A DNA stretch of 56,586 nt, taken from positions 1 through 56,586 of the forward strand of contig CAMWNG010000005.1 of the NCBI GenBank assembly GCA_947175575.1. Direction: 5' to 3'. The notes under the pieces are model-generated. The model was given only the letters and a program-made list of their open reading frames with translations. It had not been told where the DNA came from and ran no database searches. The translations under genes were made by a program, and so were the position numbers. This document shows positions 44,036 through 53,005 of the stretch, piece by piece; the first letter of the stretch is position 1; each line of letters begins with the position of its first letter. Source of the DNA: an uncultured Bacteroidales bacterium (GTDB taxonomy: Bacteria; Bacteroidota; Bacteroidia; Bacteroidales; Muribaculaceae).

Positions 44036-45646
44036 TTATTTGAATGTGTCCGGAAGATCGTTTTCATACAGAACGGTGTCGCCTGCGGCTACAATACCTG
44101 ACAGCATACGCTGTGCATCTGCGAACGAGTCAGCCAGATGGAGATTACCGGCAGAGAAATTTCCATCGTTCATTATGCCCTCTTTCAGTGCCTCGCGGTT
44201 GTATTCGCCTACCACGATGGCCACATCGGCATGACGTGCGATGGTCTCGCCGAGTGAAAAGTTCAGTTCGTATTGTTCTGCACCCAGTTCGATCATGCCC
44301 GGAGTTATGACTATGCGCTTACCGCCCGGCATGGCTCCGAGAACTTCAAGAGCCATACGTGAGCCTACGGGATTGGAATTGAAAGCATCGTCGAGAATTG
44401 TTATGCCTCCGGGAGTGCGCTTCACCGACAGACGGTGCTCGACCGGCTCGATGGACGCCACCGCCGCGCTGATCTTCTTGTCAGGCACTCCCAATGTGCG
44501 GGCGCACACCACGGCGGCCAAAATATCGCTCACGTTACATTCGCCCATCAGACGCGTCTCGAGAGGCAGTTCCCAACCGTCCTTGCATCGCACGGTAAAG
44601 CGAGTGCCGTCCGGGCTGTATGTAACATCGGCAGCTACATAATCGCAGCCGTCTGCCCGCACGCCGTAGCGCAGACACCGTGCGTTGGTCACCGGCCGGC
44701 CGGCTATCTGCTCGAAATCATCGTTGATGATGGCTGTGCCGGAGGACGGAAGCGCGTCGGCGAGTTCAAATTTTGTGTCACGCACACGTTCGATGGTCTT
44801 GAACGATTCGAGATGTTGCGGTCCGACCGCGGTGATGATTCCCACGGAGGGATGTACCAGATCGCATATTTCCTTGATGTCGCCGGGATTCTTCGCACCC
44901 ATCTCCACGATAAATACCTCGTTGTACGGTTTGAGGTACTCACGCACGGTGCGCACGACTCCTAAAGTGGTGTTGAAACTTCCCGGAGTCATCAGTGTGT
45001 CGAAATGCTCCGAGAGAATCCGATGCAGGTAATGCTTTGTGCTGGTCTTGCCGTAGGATCCTGTTATGCCGACGATTTTAAGATCGGGCATCGATTCGAG
45101 TCTGCGGCGTGCATCGTTGACATAATGTGCCGTGATGCACTTTTCGACCGGATGCAGAATGAAATTGGCTACGATTATAATAATGTGTGATCCACAGTAG
45201 CATCCGATCAGAGCCACGAGCACCACATACTCGATGCCGAAGAAATCGGAATAACCCGACAATACCGCAGCCAAAGCACAGATTGCGCAGACTAAGATAA
45301 CTGACACTATATAAATGCGTCGCGCACGTGCGGTCCATACCAGAGGTTTCTTATATTTCCGGCGTCCGAGGGAGACAGCTGACGCCACTGCGAAAATTCC
45401 GCAGAGCAGCACGGCACCGCGGGCGTTTGAAAAACTAGACAGTGAGATGAACAGAATCACGAGCGCAGCCAGTCGCCACATCGAAGTCGTGTCCTTTGAC
45501 TGGGCGAGCCACCGGCGGTAGCGGTGTGCCATATATGAATTCTGCTGGAACATCATCAGGTCGCGTGACAGTTCCAGACGGAGGTTGGCCGTAGCGGCCA
45601 CTGCGGCCACAGCGCAAAGAATCGTGAAGATTAATGATACAGACAT
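44036..45646 (-). CDS. murF: MurF-type ligase with an N-terminal membrane domain
   Basis: 536 residues. UDP-N-acetylmuramoyl-tripeptide:D-Ala-D-Ala ligase. The first 165 residues hold about five hydrophobic segments (2-20, 57-75, 78-94, 111-130, 137-162), then the Mur ligase catalytic core: GITGSYGKTSTKHYL with GKTST at 199-203, SFNTTLGVVRTVREYL, EMGAKNPGDI, and later AAVASIEPVEHRLS and DDAFNSNP. Usual MurF is about 430-460 residues and soluble; this one would be anchored in the inner membrane. The downstream gene is ddl, which makes its substrate. A second, soluble murF may exist elsewhere in the genome. Confidence 0.88.
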   Translation of the reverse strand: MSVSLIFTILCAVAAVAATANLRLELSRDLMMFQQNSYMAHRYRRWLAQSKDTTSMWRLAALVILFISLSSFSNARGAVLLCGIFAVASAVSLGRRKYKKPLVWTARARRIYIVSVILVCAICALAAVLSGYSDFFGIEYVVLVALIGCYCGSHIIIIVANFILHPVEKCITAHYVNDARRRLESMPDLKIVGITGSYGKTSTKHYLHRILSEHFDTLMTPGSFNTTLGVVRTVREYLKPYNEVFIVEMGAKNPGDIKEICDLVHPSVGIITAVGPQHLESFKTIERVRDTKFELADALPSSGTAIINDDFEQIAGRPVTNARCLRYGVRADGCDYVAADVTYSPDGTRFTVRCKDGWELPLETRLMGECNVSDILAAVVCARTLGVPDKKISAAVASIEPVEHRLSVKRTPGGITILDDAFNSNPVGSRMALEVLGAMPGGKRIVITPGMIELGAEQYELNFSLGETIARHADVAIVVGEYNREALKEGIMNDGNFSAGNLHLADSFADAQRMLSGIVAAGDTVLYENDLPDTFK

Positions 45647-45650
45647 AGAA

Positions 45651-46427
45651 TCATTTGTTCAGAAAACGGCGCAGTATCGATGCGCTCTGGAATGGATTGT
45701 CGATAAAGCTGAAATGTCCTGCACCGGGAAACGAAGCAAGCCGTGCATCGGGAATCAGCTTTTGCATGGCGCGGGCATCGCGCATCGGGGTGGCCGTATC
45801 CTCCTCGCCCCAGATGAGTTGTGCCGGAGCCTTGATCTTCGGCATTACTCCCCGGAGGTCGGTATTTACGGCCTTGACGAGCACCTGGCGCATCAGGGGC
45901 GAGGCGTTGCTGTAATCGGACGAACCGCGGCGTGAGCGCATTTCCTCTACGCGCGCAGCGGCTTTCTCTTTTCCGAAAATCAAGGGATAGAGTTTTTTCG
46001 CGAGTTTATAGGAATAGACCCGTGCATAATATTTAAGCGACCGACGCGGTTTGACACCTGCGGCGTCAACAAGTACAAGGCCGGCTGTCTGATTGCGCGA
46101 CGCGTACAGGATGGCGATGCGTCCGCCGAACGAATGTCCCAGAAGAACCGGAGCATCGAGGCCAAGCTTGCCGACAAATTCTTCAAGCATACGGGTATAG
46201 TCCTCCACGCCCCATGCGGCGGGCGGTTCAGGACTGCCGCCGAATCCCGGCAGGTCGAGGTTGAGCACGCGGTGAGTCTGCACGGCCGCATCTTCGAAAA
46301 CCTTAAGATGATTATGGTTGCAACCCCAACCGTGCATCATTATTACCGGCGCTCCCTGACCGCGGTCGGTGTAGGAAAGCATGGTGCCGTTGACTTCTAT
46401 TTTATGTTCAGTGGAATCAGTAGTCAT
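45651..46427 (-). CDS. Alpha/beta hydrolase
   Basis: 258 residues from ATG 46425-46427. HGWGCNHNHL oxyanion region, nucleophile elbow LLGHSFGGRIA (Ser near 98), aspartate in LIWGEEDTATP, and the closing PGAGHFSFIDNP histidine: a complete catalytic triad. Likely esterase or similar; substrate unknown. Overlaps the PCMD lipoprotein gene by 11 bp and precedes murF by 4 bp. Confidence 0.9.
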   Translation of the reverse strand: MTTDSTEHKIEVNGTMLSYTDRGQGAPVIMMHGWGCNHNHLKVFEDAAVQTHRVLNLDLPGFGGSPEPPAAWGVEDYTRMLEEFVGKLGLDAPVLLGHSFGGRIAILYASRNQTAGLVLVDAAGVKPRRSLKYYARVYSYKLAKKLYPLIFGKEKAAARVEEMRSRRGSSDYSNASPLMRQVLVKAVNTDLRGVMPKIKAPAQLIWGEEDTATPMRDARAMQKLIPDARLASFPGAGHFSFIDNPFQSASILRRFLNK

Positions 46428-47994
46428 AAAGGAGTTCGAGGTCATCAATATACAATACCGCGCCTGCGCCGCATGTGAAATAGTCGCCATACTTGGAGGC
46501 CGAGGCTGTCACGAGGATATAATTCGGCACACGGGAGGTGCTGCGGTAATCGAGTTCGAATTCAAAAGGAATGTATTCCGGAATGTCCTCGCCGTACTGC
46601 ACCGCGCCGTAAGCCACGACATAATCGCCCTGAGGGTCGAAAAGCTGACGGTTCTTTGGATTGGTGCGGATTTCGAACGGTTCATCGGTATCGATGAGCG
46701 CGATCCACACGGTGCAGGTGTCCGGCTGGCCTATCATGGCCTGCATGGTCGGATTGTCGCGTTCGGCATAGTTGATCGGCGCGGTCTTGTATTTCAGATA
46801 GCCGCGCATGCGTGTGGGACGCATGTGGAACTCACGGCCGAAGGAGAGCACGCCGTTGGTGCCGTCGGTGCGCACATAGCTGCCGACGAATATATTGCCT
46901 GCCGCCGGCTTGCCGATAGCGCCGATACCTATGAATTTGGTCTGTAGCATGGCGGCCCAGCCTGTGCCGGTGCTTGTGTCTTCGGTAGGCACGGAATTAG
47001 ATTCGCCGAGTGTGGCGGCGCCTTTGTTGCCGGTGCCCCAGTAGGGTTGGGCGTCCTCGGCCCACGGACACCATATCTTGCCGTCTTTCCACCAGTCGTC
47101 GAACGAACTGTTCGGCATCTGCTGCTTTGTGCCCGTAGTGAAGGTGAGGGTTTCGCCGTAGGCCTGACCCGAGAAGGCGCGGGTCTCATAAGTGGTTTCG
47201 GCATCGAGATGCAAGATGCGGGCGTAGAAGTTGCCGCCGTCGACGTACATGTCTTTTTCGTCAACACGAGTCCATTGTTCGGTGCCCTGCAAGCGGTATT
47301 CTATACCGTTGTCGAGCCCGGCCGTACCGCGGCCGTAGACCCATGCCACGTTTGTCCAGGCATCGGCGCGTTCCGTCGCCACATCGAGATCGGTATTTTC
47401 GACAAAGATGGTCCATACGGCTTTGCGCCCGTAAGCCTCTACCAGCACTTCGTACGGTTTGGTGAAATCGACCCTCTGGCCTGCGATGTCGGGAGTCATA
47501 GTGCCGCCGTCGGGTGCGAGTTTGATGCTTTCGACAAGCACTGATTTCAGCGAGGCCGACTTAGAGACATACGCTACCACGCGGCGCCCCGGGACATCAA
47601 TTTCCGTTGGCCCGACCTGACCGGCCACGGTGAAATAGCGTTCGATGGTCTGCTCGGCGCTGATGGTCCAGGTCCAGTCGGCATACAGATGCACTTCGAC
47701 TCTTATAGGCGAACTGAGATTGAGCGGCGCTGCGAACGGATCGCCGACAAGAGAAGCATCGGCCGAAAGGGTGTAATCAGTGACACGTACATTCTCGATG
47801 TCGACCTGTTCCGGCAGATACACTGTGATGCTGCGCGAAGCAGAGTCGACCAAAGCTCCGCGGTCCTGGCCTTCAACCTCGAATGTGACGATGTTTGCCT
47901 GAATACGGGGGTAGGGGATATCGTTAACTATACACCCCGAGAAAGCGGCCGCCGCGGTTGCGGCCAGTATTGTTTTTATGATACGGTGTGCCAT
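46417..47994 (-). CDS. PCMD-domain lipoprotein
   Basis: 525 residues. Lipoprotein signal with cysteine at 21 (AFSGCIVND). Two or three immunoglobulin-like beta domains (about 30-280), the last of fibronectin type (ARILHLDAETTYETRAFSG), then a PCMD domain, a putative carbohydrate-binding jelly roll (about 290-525; MPNSSFDDWWKDGKIWCPW ... YIDDLELLY). Probably on the cell surface, binding glycan. Starts at the stop codon of the barrel protein gene upstream (1-bp overlap). Confidence 0.85.
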   Translation of the reverse strand: MAHRIIKTILAATAAAAFSGCIVNDIPYPRIQANIVTFEVEGQDRGALVDSASRSITVYLPEQVDIENVRVTDYTLSADASLVGDPFAAPLNLSSPIRVEVHLYADWTWTISAEQTIERYFTVAGQVGPTEIDVPGRRVVAYVSKSASLKSVLVESIKLAPDGGTMTPDIAGQRVDFTKPYEVLVEAYGRKAVWTIFVENTDLDVATERADAWTNVAWVYGRGTAGLDNGIEYRLQGTEQWTRVDEKDMYVDGGNFYARILHLDAETTYETRAFSGQAYGETLTFTTGTKQQMPNSSFDDWWKDGKIWCPWAEDAQPYWGTGNKGAATLGESNSVPTEDTSTGTGWAAMLQTKFIGIGAIGKPAAGNIFVGSYVRTDGTNGVLSFGREFHMRPTRMRGYLKYKTAPINYAERDNPTMQAMIGQPDTCTVWIALIDTDEPFEIRTNPKNRQLFDPQGDYVVAYGAVQYGEDIPEYIPFEFELDYRSTSRVPNYILVTASASKYGDYFTCGAGAVLYIDDLELLYDY

Positions 47995-48842
47995 CAGATT
48001 ACTACCATCAGTCCGAAGTTGATATTGAATATGTTGAACCGGAAGTTCGCTCCGGAAGTGAATCGGGTGCCTTCGTCGACCATATCGGTGGTCTGGTGTT
48101 CTCGTTTGAAGTTAAGACCGAACACCCCAAACGATACGTTGAACGACACATATTCCTGTATGAACACGCATACACCCGGACTGAAGTTGATGCTTCCCTG
48201 AGTTGTGATGGTGCGGGTGTCGCGGGGCTTGCCGTCGTAGATGCGGTTGAAGCTCGAACTGCCGCTGCCGAACGTAACGTCCACCTCGTTGAAGATGCCG
48301 AATCTTTTCGACCGGTTGAGGCCTATATAGTTGCGGTAGAACACCGAGGTCGAGAACGACTGTGTGTGGTAGCTGACATCACGGAGCGCGAAACTCAGAT
48401 CCTCGTCGAAGTCCATGGCGAGGTTGTTGAGGTCGGCTATGCCGCGCGAGTAGTTGAACCGCAGACCGATCGACTGGTTGTTGCGGAAGAAATAGGCGAT
48501 GAACGGCTTCACGGAGTACATTTTGCCTTTGAAGTCGATATCGGTGAGGAGCGACAGAAGTTCGACATCATCGGTTTTCAGAGATCCGTAGGAGGCAGTG
48601 AGTCCGAAGGCCCATTTCCCGCGCGGGATGAACAGATAGTTGTACAGTCCGCGATGATAGCGGCCCAGGTTTCGTTCCGGTATGACGAGGGGTACGGTAT
48701 CATTGCCTACGATCACCATCTCGTCGAGGTCGGGCAGCGAAGCCGCTTCCGAATTACGGACCACTTCGGGTGCCGATGCCGATGCGCCTATGGAGACTGT
48801 CGCCAACATCAGGATCGCCGGTATGTAATGTTTGAGTTTCAT
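47994..48842 (-). CDS. Outer-membrane beta-barrel-like protein, paralogue 2
   Basis: 282 residues. Signal peptide about 1-23 (ISIGASAS region), then a short spacer and many alternating amphipathic strands ending in FNINFGLMVVI, as in outer-membrane barrels. Homologous to the next gene upstream (FIPRGKWAFGL versus FVPKGQWIGGV; YRNYIGLNRSKRFGIFNEV versus FRQYLSLGNSTRFGLFNEV). Tandem duplication, 12 bp apart. Function unknown. Confidence 0.8.
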   Translation of the reverse strand: MKLKHYIPAILMLATVSIGASASAPEVVRNSEAASLPDLDEMVIVGNDTVPLVIPERNLGRYHRGLYNYLFIPRGKWAFGLTASYGSLKTDDVELLSLLTDIDFKGKMYSVKPFIAYFFRNNQSIGLRFNYSRGIADLNNLAMDFDEDLSFALRDVSYHTQSFSTSVFYRNYIGLNRSKRFGIFNEVDVTFGSGSSSFNRIYDGKPRDTRTITTQGSINFSPGVCVFIQEYVSFNVSFGVFGLNFKREHQTTDMVDEGTRFTSGANFRFNIFNINFGLMVVI

Positions 48843-48854
48843 AGCCTTGAATGA

Positions 48855-49598
48855 TCAGATGTAGAACGACACCCCGAAGGTGATCGAGAAAAGGTTGATT
48901 TTGAAATTAGCTGACGAACGCTGCATGCTCGCCACATATATCCGGTCGGTCACCAGATGGTTGTGCGTGTAATTGAAGCCGAGTACACCGACATTCACTT
49001 CCAGCGCGGAGTAGTTGCTCAGGAACACCACAACGCCCGGAGCCAGGCCTACGTTGCAGTTGAAGTGGCGTGAATATGTGCCGGTGAAATCCTCGCCTGC
49101 GCCGTTACAGATTTTCGACTGACCGCCTCCGAGCTGCAGCTGAACCTCGTTGAACAGACCGAAACGTGTGCTGTTCCCCAGCGACAGATACTGACGGAAA
49201 GCAGCCGTGCCGGTGTAGGTATGCGATATCGAATAGAAATTCTCGACACCGTATGAGGTTTCCGAATCGAGCACAATGTCCGTACGGTCAAGCTTGGTCT
49301 TTGTGCGCGAATAGGCGAAGCGGCCGCCGGCGGCGAGATTGTTCTGAAATGCGAACATGAGCATCGGCGACACCTTGAATGTGTAAGCGTCGCCGGACAG
49401 ATTCTCGATAATCAGAAACTGATAATTATTCTGGCTCGACTGCGAGTAGTTCACGCTCACGCCGCCTATCCACTGCCCTTTGGGCACAAAGGATATCTGT
49501 TCGATGCCGCGTGTGAACTGCTCCTGCGCTCCGGCCGACAGTGGGCCGAAAAGTGCAGTGAACATTATGAAGCACAACAGCTTAAGCGATTTTTTCAT
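48855..49598 (-). CDS. Outer-membrane beta-barrel-like protein, paralogue 1
   Basis: 247 residues from ATG 49596-49598 (MKKSLKLLCFIMF). Signal peptide 1-24 (cut after AGA), then barrel-type strands to the final ITFGVSFYI (aromatic end residue, as in barrel proteins read by the BAM complex). First gene of the operon: two barrel proteins, PCMD lipoprotein, hydrolase, murF, ddl. Confidence 0.8.
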   Translation of the reverse strand: MKKSLKLLCFIMFTALFGPLSAGAQEQFTRGIEQISFVPKGQWIGGVSVNYSQSSQNNYQFLIIENLSGDAYTFKVSPMLMFAFQNNLAAGGRFAYSRTKTKLDRTDIVLDSETSYGVENFYSISHTYTGTAAFRQYLSLGNSTRFGLFNEVQLQLGGGQSKICNGAGEDFTGTYSRHFNCNVGLAPGVVVFLSNYSALEVNVGVLGFNYTHNHLVTDRIYVASMQRSSANFKINLFSITFGVSFYI

Positions 49599-49619
49599 AA
49601 CCGGTTGTAAAATAATCGC

Positions 49620-49651
49620 CAAAGTTACGAAAAAATCCCTCAATACGCAAA
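49620..49651 (-). promoter_or_regulatory. Promoter of the envelope operon
   Basis: On the minus strand TTTG (49648-49651), 20 bp, TAACTTTG (49620-49627), full consensus. Supports the 49598 start over the open frame to 49643. Confidence 0.8.
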
Positions 49652-49708
49652 TTTACATCATGCGGGTTTCCCGAACAATTTTCGTGCTGTGTCCACCGAA
49701 AATTTTTA

Positions 49709-49738
49709 TTGATTTGTCAATACAATTTTATAACTTTG
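49709..49738 (+). promoter_or_regulatory. Promoter of the CMD/cupin gene
   Basis: TTG (49709-49711), 19 bp, TAACTTTG (49731-49738). Confidence 0.7.
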
Positions 49739-49774
49739 CAAGGTGGATGATAAATGTACCAACCTTAATGACGC

Positions 49775-50587
49775 ATGAAAAAAGTAACTATTACAGCATT
49801 ATTACTTTTATTAACACTTATACCAGTCATGGCTCAACAGAAAATAATCCAGACCGCAGGACGGCAACAGCTCGGTGAGTTCGCGCCGGAATTCGCACAC
49901 CTCAACGATGATATCCTTTTCGGCGAAGTGTGGAGCAGAAACGATCTGCTTTCGCTGCGCGACCGCAGTCTTGTAACAATTACTTGCCTGATTTCTCAGG
50001 GAATCACTGACAGTTCCCTGAAATTTCATCTTCAGGAAGCCAAGAAGAACGGCATCACGCGCACTGAAGCGGCTGAGATCATCACTCATATCGCCTTCTA
50101 TGCCGGTTGGCCCAAGGCATGGGCTGCTTTCCGGCTTGCCAAGGAAGTGTGGACAGATGACATTAAGGGCGATGACGCCAAAGCGGAGTTTGAGCGTTCG
50201 ATGTTTTTCCCGATCGGAGAGCCCAATCCGTATGCACAGTTTTTCAGCGGAAAAAGTTATCTGGCTCCGGTGGCCACCGAAGGCGTTCCTTTCTTCAACG
50301 TAACCTTCGAGCCCGGATGTCGCAACAACTGGCATATCCATAAGGCAGCTAAAGGCGGAGGCCAGATGCTTGTAGGTGTTGCCGGACGCGGATGGTATCA
50401 GGAAGAAGGCAAACCCGCCGTGGAGATTCTGCCTGGAACGGTCATCAATATCCCCGCCAATGTGAAACACTGGCATGGAGCGGCAAAAGATTCATGGTTC
50501 GCGCATCTCGCATTCGAGATTCCGGGCGAGGCCTCGGAAAACGTATGGCTCGAACCTGTATCCGACGAGGATTACGACAACCTTTGA
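49775..50587 (+). CDS. Secreted carboxymuconolactone decarboxylase-like / cupin fusion
   Basis: 270 residues. Signal peptide 1-20 (cut after VMA). Residues about 30-130 are a CMD domain with the helical EIITHIAFYAGWP motif (Glu, His) and a cysteine in LVTITCLIS. Residues about 150-265 are a cupin with NNWHIHKAAKGGG and IPANVKHWHGA, giving the metal-binding histidines. Domain fusions of this kind are known in Bacteroidota; the signal peptide places it outside the cytoplasm. Reaction unknown. Confidence 0.85.
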   Translation: MKKVTITALLLLLTLIPVMAQQKIIQTAGRQQLGEFAPEFAHLNDDILFGEVWSRNDLLSLRDRSLVTITCLISQGITDSSLKFHLQEAKKNGITRTEAAEIITHIAFYAGWPKAWAAFRLAKEVWTDDIKGDDAKAEFERSMFFPIGEPNPYAQFFSGKSYLAPVATEGVPFFNVTFEPGCRNNWHIHKAAKGGGQMLVGVAGRGWYQEEGKPAVEILPGTVINIPANVKHWHGAAKDSWFAHLAFEIPGEASENVWLEPVSDEDYDNL

Positions 50588-50609
50588 TTTCTGACACCTT
50601 ATGATATTT

Positions 50610-50642
50610 GTGGCCGCGGACGACAGACCGTGGCCACTTTTG
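50610..50642. terminator. Terminator between converging genes
   Basis: GTGGCCGCGG / CCGTGGCCAC stem (one mismatch) followed by TTTT on the plus strand, serving the CMD/cupin gene. Confidence 0.8.
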
Positions 50643-50644
50643 TG

Positions 50645-51139
50645 TCATGCCTGCCGCGTGAATTGCCTTGAGACGGCGAATTCATACTGCATCGCGTTGG
50701 CTATGTGTACCCAGAAGTCCTCCTCGGAGGCATGACGTATGGGGCCGTCGTGCAGGGAGGCGATCTGCCAGTAGTCCACGATAGCCCGCGCCGCGCGGTC
50801 GAAGGTCTCGCGGTCAATATTGTATTGCAGGCAGAAGCGACGTGAGCATGCCTTGGTGAAGGCCTGCAGGTATTCGAGTTCCTGAGCGGGCGGTTCGGGG
50901 ATTGCGGTGGCAGGAGCGGGAAGGGCTTCGGATGGCTTGGAGTTATCGGGGGAGTCGCCCTTTTCGGCGTCGATGAGGTCGAGAATTATGCCGAGGTATG
51001 GCAGGAGCTTTTCGGGGATAGGTGTGCCGTGGAGCAGGAAAGCGATGAGCGCACCGTAGAGACGCGGGCGCATGCGTTCGGGGAAGCGTTCGATGTGATT
51101 GATCCAGAGGGGCTGAAGTGTGAGTGTGGTGTTTGTCAT
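50645..51139 (-). CDS. Hypothetical protein, function unknown
   Basis: 164 residues, soluble. N-terminal helical part (INHIERFPERMRPRLYGALI), a proline/alanine linker (about 65-85), and a C-terminal helical part (TFDRAARAIVDYWQIA ... EEDFWVHIANAMQYEF). The first part is loosely like N-terminal domains of replication-type proteins of Bacteroidota mobile elements, too weak to name. The -7 box TATCTTTG (51187-51194, minus strand) precedes it. Monocistronic. Confidence 0.65.
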   Translation of the reverse strand: MTNTTLTLQPLWINHIERFPERMRPRLYGALIAFLLHGTPIPEKLLPYLGIILDLIDAEKGDSPDNSKPSEALPAPATAIPEPPAQELEYLQAFTKACSRRFCLQYNIDRETFDRAARAIVDYWQIASLHDGPIRHASEEDFWVHIANAMQYEFAVSRQFTRQA

Positions 51140-51258
51140 AATATCTGAGATTTTGGATTTGATTAGTTTGTTTTGGAATTCCGGTGCAAAGATAATACGC
51201 GGAATGAGGGAGCGGACGACAATCGGTCCGATTGTGCGATTTTTTTGTGACTGACGAA

Positions 51259-51289
51259 TTGCATATTCGGTATATGTTGACTAACTTTG
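51259..51289 (+). promoter_or_regulatory. Promoter of the DUF5131 gene
   Basis: TTG (51259-51261), 20 bp, TAACTTTG (51282-51289). Confidence 0.7.
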
Positions 51290-51316
51290 CAATATACAGT
51301 ACAGTAAGTTTCAGTC

Positions 51317-52207
51317 ATGATAATATGGAATCCGTGGCACGGATGTAAAAAAATCAGTGAGGGATGTGAGCACTGCTACATGTATTTCCTTGACGGAAAA
51401 CGTGGCGTGGACACTTCGCGTGTGGTGCGTACGGCAAATTTCAATCTGCCGGTGCAGCGAGATCGTCGCGGTTCGTTCCGTCTGCGTGCCGGAATGCAGA
51501 TTTATGTAGGACTGTCAACCGATTTTTTTGTAGAAGAGGCCGACCAATGGCGCGCCGAGGCATGGAAGATGATGCGTGCGAGGCCGGATATAGCTTTCCG
51601 GCTGCTCACCAAACGCGCGAACAGGATTGAAGCCTGTCTGCCTTCTGACTGGGGTGAAGGTTATAAAAACGTGATGCTGTCGGTAACTTGCGAGAACCAG
51701 AAGCGCGCCGATGAACGTCTGCCGCTGCTGCTCTCGCTGCCGGCACGGCATCGTGGCTTCATGGCGGCTCCGTTCATCGGACCGTTGAATGTGCGATCAT
51801 ATCTGTCAACCGGACTTATCGAAGAGGTGCTGTGCGGCGGAGAAAATTACGATGGAGCGAGACCCTGCCATTACGAATGGGTAAAAAGTCTGGCTGACCA
51901 GTGTGTCGATAATGAAGTCACGTTCAATTTCATTGAGACAGGAACGGTCTTTGTCCGGGACGGAAAGACATACCGTATTCCGTCGAAACGCATTCAGAGT
52001 CTCCAGGCATTCAAATCGGGTTTGAGCCGTGACTTCGGCAAGCCTGTGTTTGAGCTTGAGCCTACACCGGGCACATTGTTCCCAAGCGAAGCATACCGTC
52101 CCTTTTTCCGGCCGCATTGCGCTACATGCGGTTCACGCATGACATGCAACGGATGTTCGAATTGCGGCAACTGCGAGGCAGGGGAGGACTATCACGGAAT
52201 CCAATAA
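51317..52207 (+). CDS. DUF5131 (phage Gp37/Gp68-like) three-cysteine protein
   Basis: 296 residues. The N-terminal NPWHGCKKISEGCEHCYMY has three cysteines in C-x5-C-x2-C spacing near 10-20, as in radical-SAM-like enzymes of the Gp37/Gp68 family, found in phages and chromosomes. Later motifs: RLLTKRANRI, and FIGPLN. Eight more cysteines cluster at the end (CATCGSRMTCNGCSNCGNC), perhaps a second metal site. Some relatives act with a partner, TcmP; no such partner is next door. Its end overlaps the convergent gene by 16 bp. Confidence 0.82.
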   Translation: MIIWNPWHGCKKISEGCEHCYMYFLDGKRGVDTSRVVRTANFNLPVQRDRRGSFRLRAGMQIYVGLSTDFFVEEADQWRAEAWKMMRARPDIAFRLLTKRANRIEACLPSDWGEGYKNVMLSVTCENQKRADERLPLLLSLPARHRGFMAAPFIGPLNVRSYLSTGLIEEVLCGGENYDGARPCHYEWVKSLADQCVDNEVTFNFIETGTVFVRDGKTYRIPSKRIQSLQAFKSGLSRDFGKPVFELEPTPGTLFPSEAYRPFFRPHCATCGSRMTCNGCSNCGNCEAGEDYHGIQ

Positions 52208-52785
52208 TAATGTGGCAACGTACGGTGCCGCCTAACCCATTCTCTCAGTGAATCGAGGTCAGTGATGCCGTCGCTTATCACGGCTTCGTAGTATTCCACT
52301 CCATGAATGGTCTCGGTTTCAGGGGTCTCGAATTTCAGGCGTAATATGGTGTCACGTTGGTCATCAGTCATGACCTCGAGAATGCGGTCGGCCATTCGTT
52401 CGAAGAATCCGTCGTATTGCGAACCTGCTTCGATATGAATAATGTCAAATTTCCATTCCTCGCCGTTTTCGGCTGTAAAACGGATATGCCAAGCCATACA
52501 GTGTTCGTCGGTGTGCAAACCGTTGATACTGGTTATTTCACTGACACCTGTGAGAGCCGATATTTCTGCAGCGATGGCGAAAGACGAGGCTTCTGTGATG
52601 CCTGACGAGTAGACGTGCAGGTCGATGTCGAGGTGCGATGCAAGCAATCCCATTTTAAGCGAGCCTATTATGTTTACGCGGCATCCGGCGCGCTCCAATA
52701 CTTTAAGGATGCCGGAAGATTCAAGAACCGAGTGTGCACGTCGGATGTTAGCAGCCGACTTTGAGTTGATTTCTGATTGAGTCAT
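52192..52785 (-). CDS. Nucleotidyltransferase-like protein
   Basis: 197 residues. GSLKMGLLASHLDIDLHVY near 43-61 has the Gly-Ser and Asp-x-Asp layout of polymerase-beta-type nucleotidyltransferases; a third acidic residue is likely in EEWKFDIIHIE. Relatives are sometimes misannotated as phosphoglycerate mutase. Substrate unknown. The minus-strand -7 box TAACTTTG (52809-52816) precedes it. Convergent and 16-bp overlapping with the DUF5131 gene. Confidence 0.65.
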   Translation of the reverse strand: MTQSEINSKSAANIRRAHSVLESSGILKVLERAGCRVNIIGSLKMGLLASHLDIDLHVYSSGITEASSFAIAAEISALTGVSEITSINGLHTDEHCMAWHIRFTAENGEEWKFDIIHIEAGSQYDGFFERMADRILEVMTDDQRDTILRLKFETPETETIHGVEYYEAVISDGITDLDSLREWVRRHRTLPHYYWIP

Positions 52786-52967
52786 CGTGGCGATTTTAAA
52801 TAAATCCGCAAAGTTAAGAAAAAATCGGTTACGGAAATGTCGTGACTTAAAATTTCACCCTTAAAGGCTATAAAAACTACATTAAGGCAACTGAAACAAA
52901 AGCGTGCGTACTGTAGGGCTGAGGCCGTATATGGTTTTCACAATAAAACTTAAATCATTAGCCGGCA

Positions 52968-52999
52968 TTTGGTAATTACATCTGAAAATGCTACTTTTG
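52968..52999 (+). promoter_or_regulatory. Promoter of the ECF sigma operon
   Basis: TTTG (52968-52971), 20 bp, TACTTTTG (52992-52999), full consensus. Transcript start expected at 53003-53006, at or next to the ATG. Confidence 0.75.
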
Positions 53000-53005
53000 C
53001 GCACC

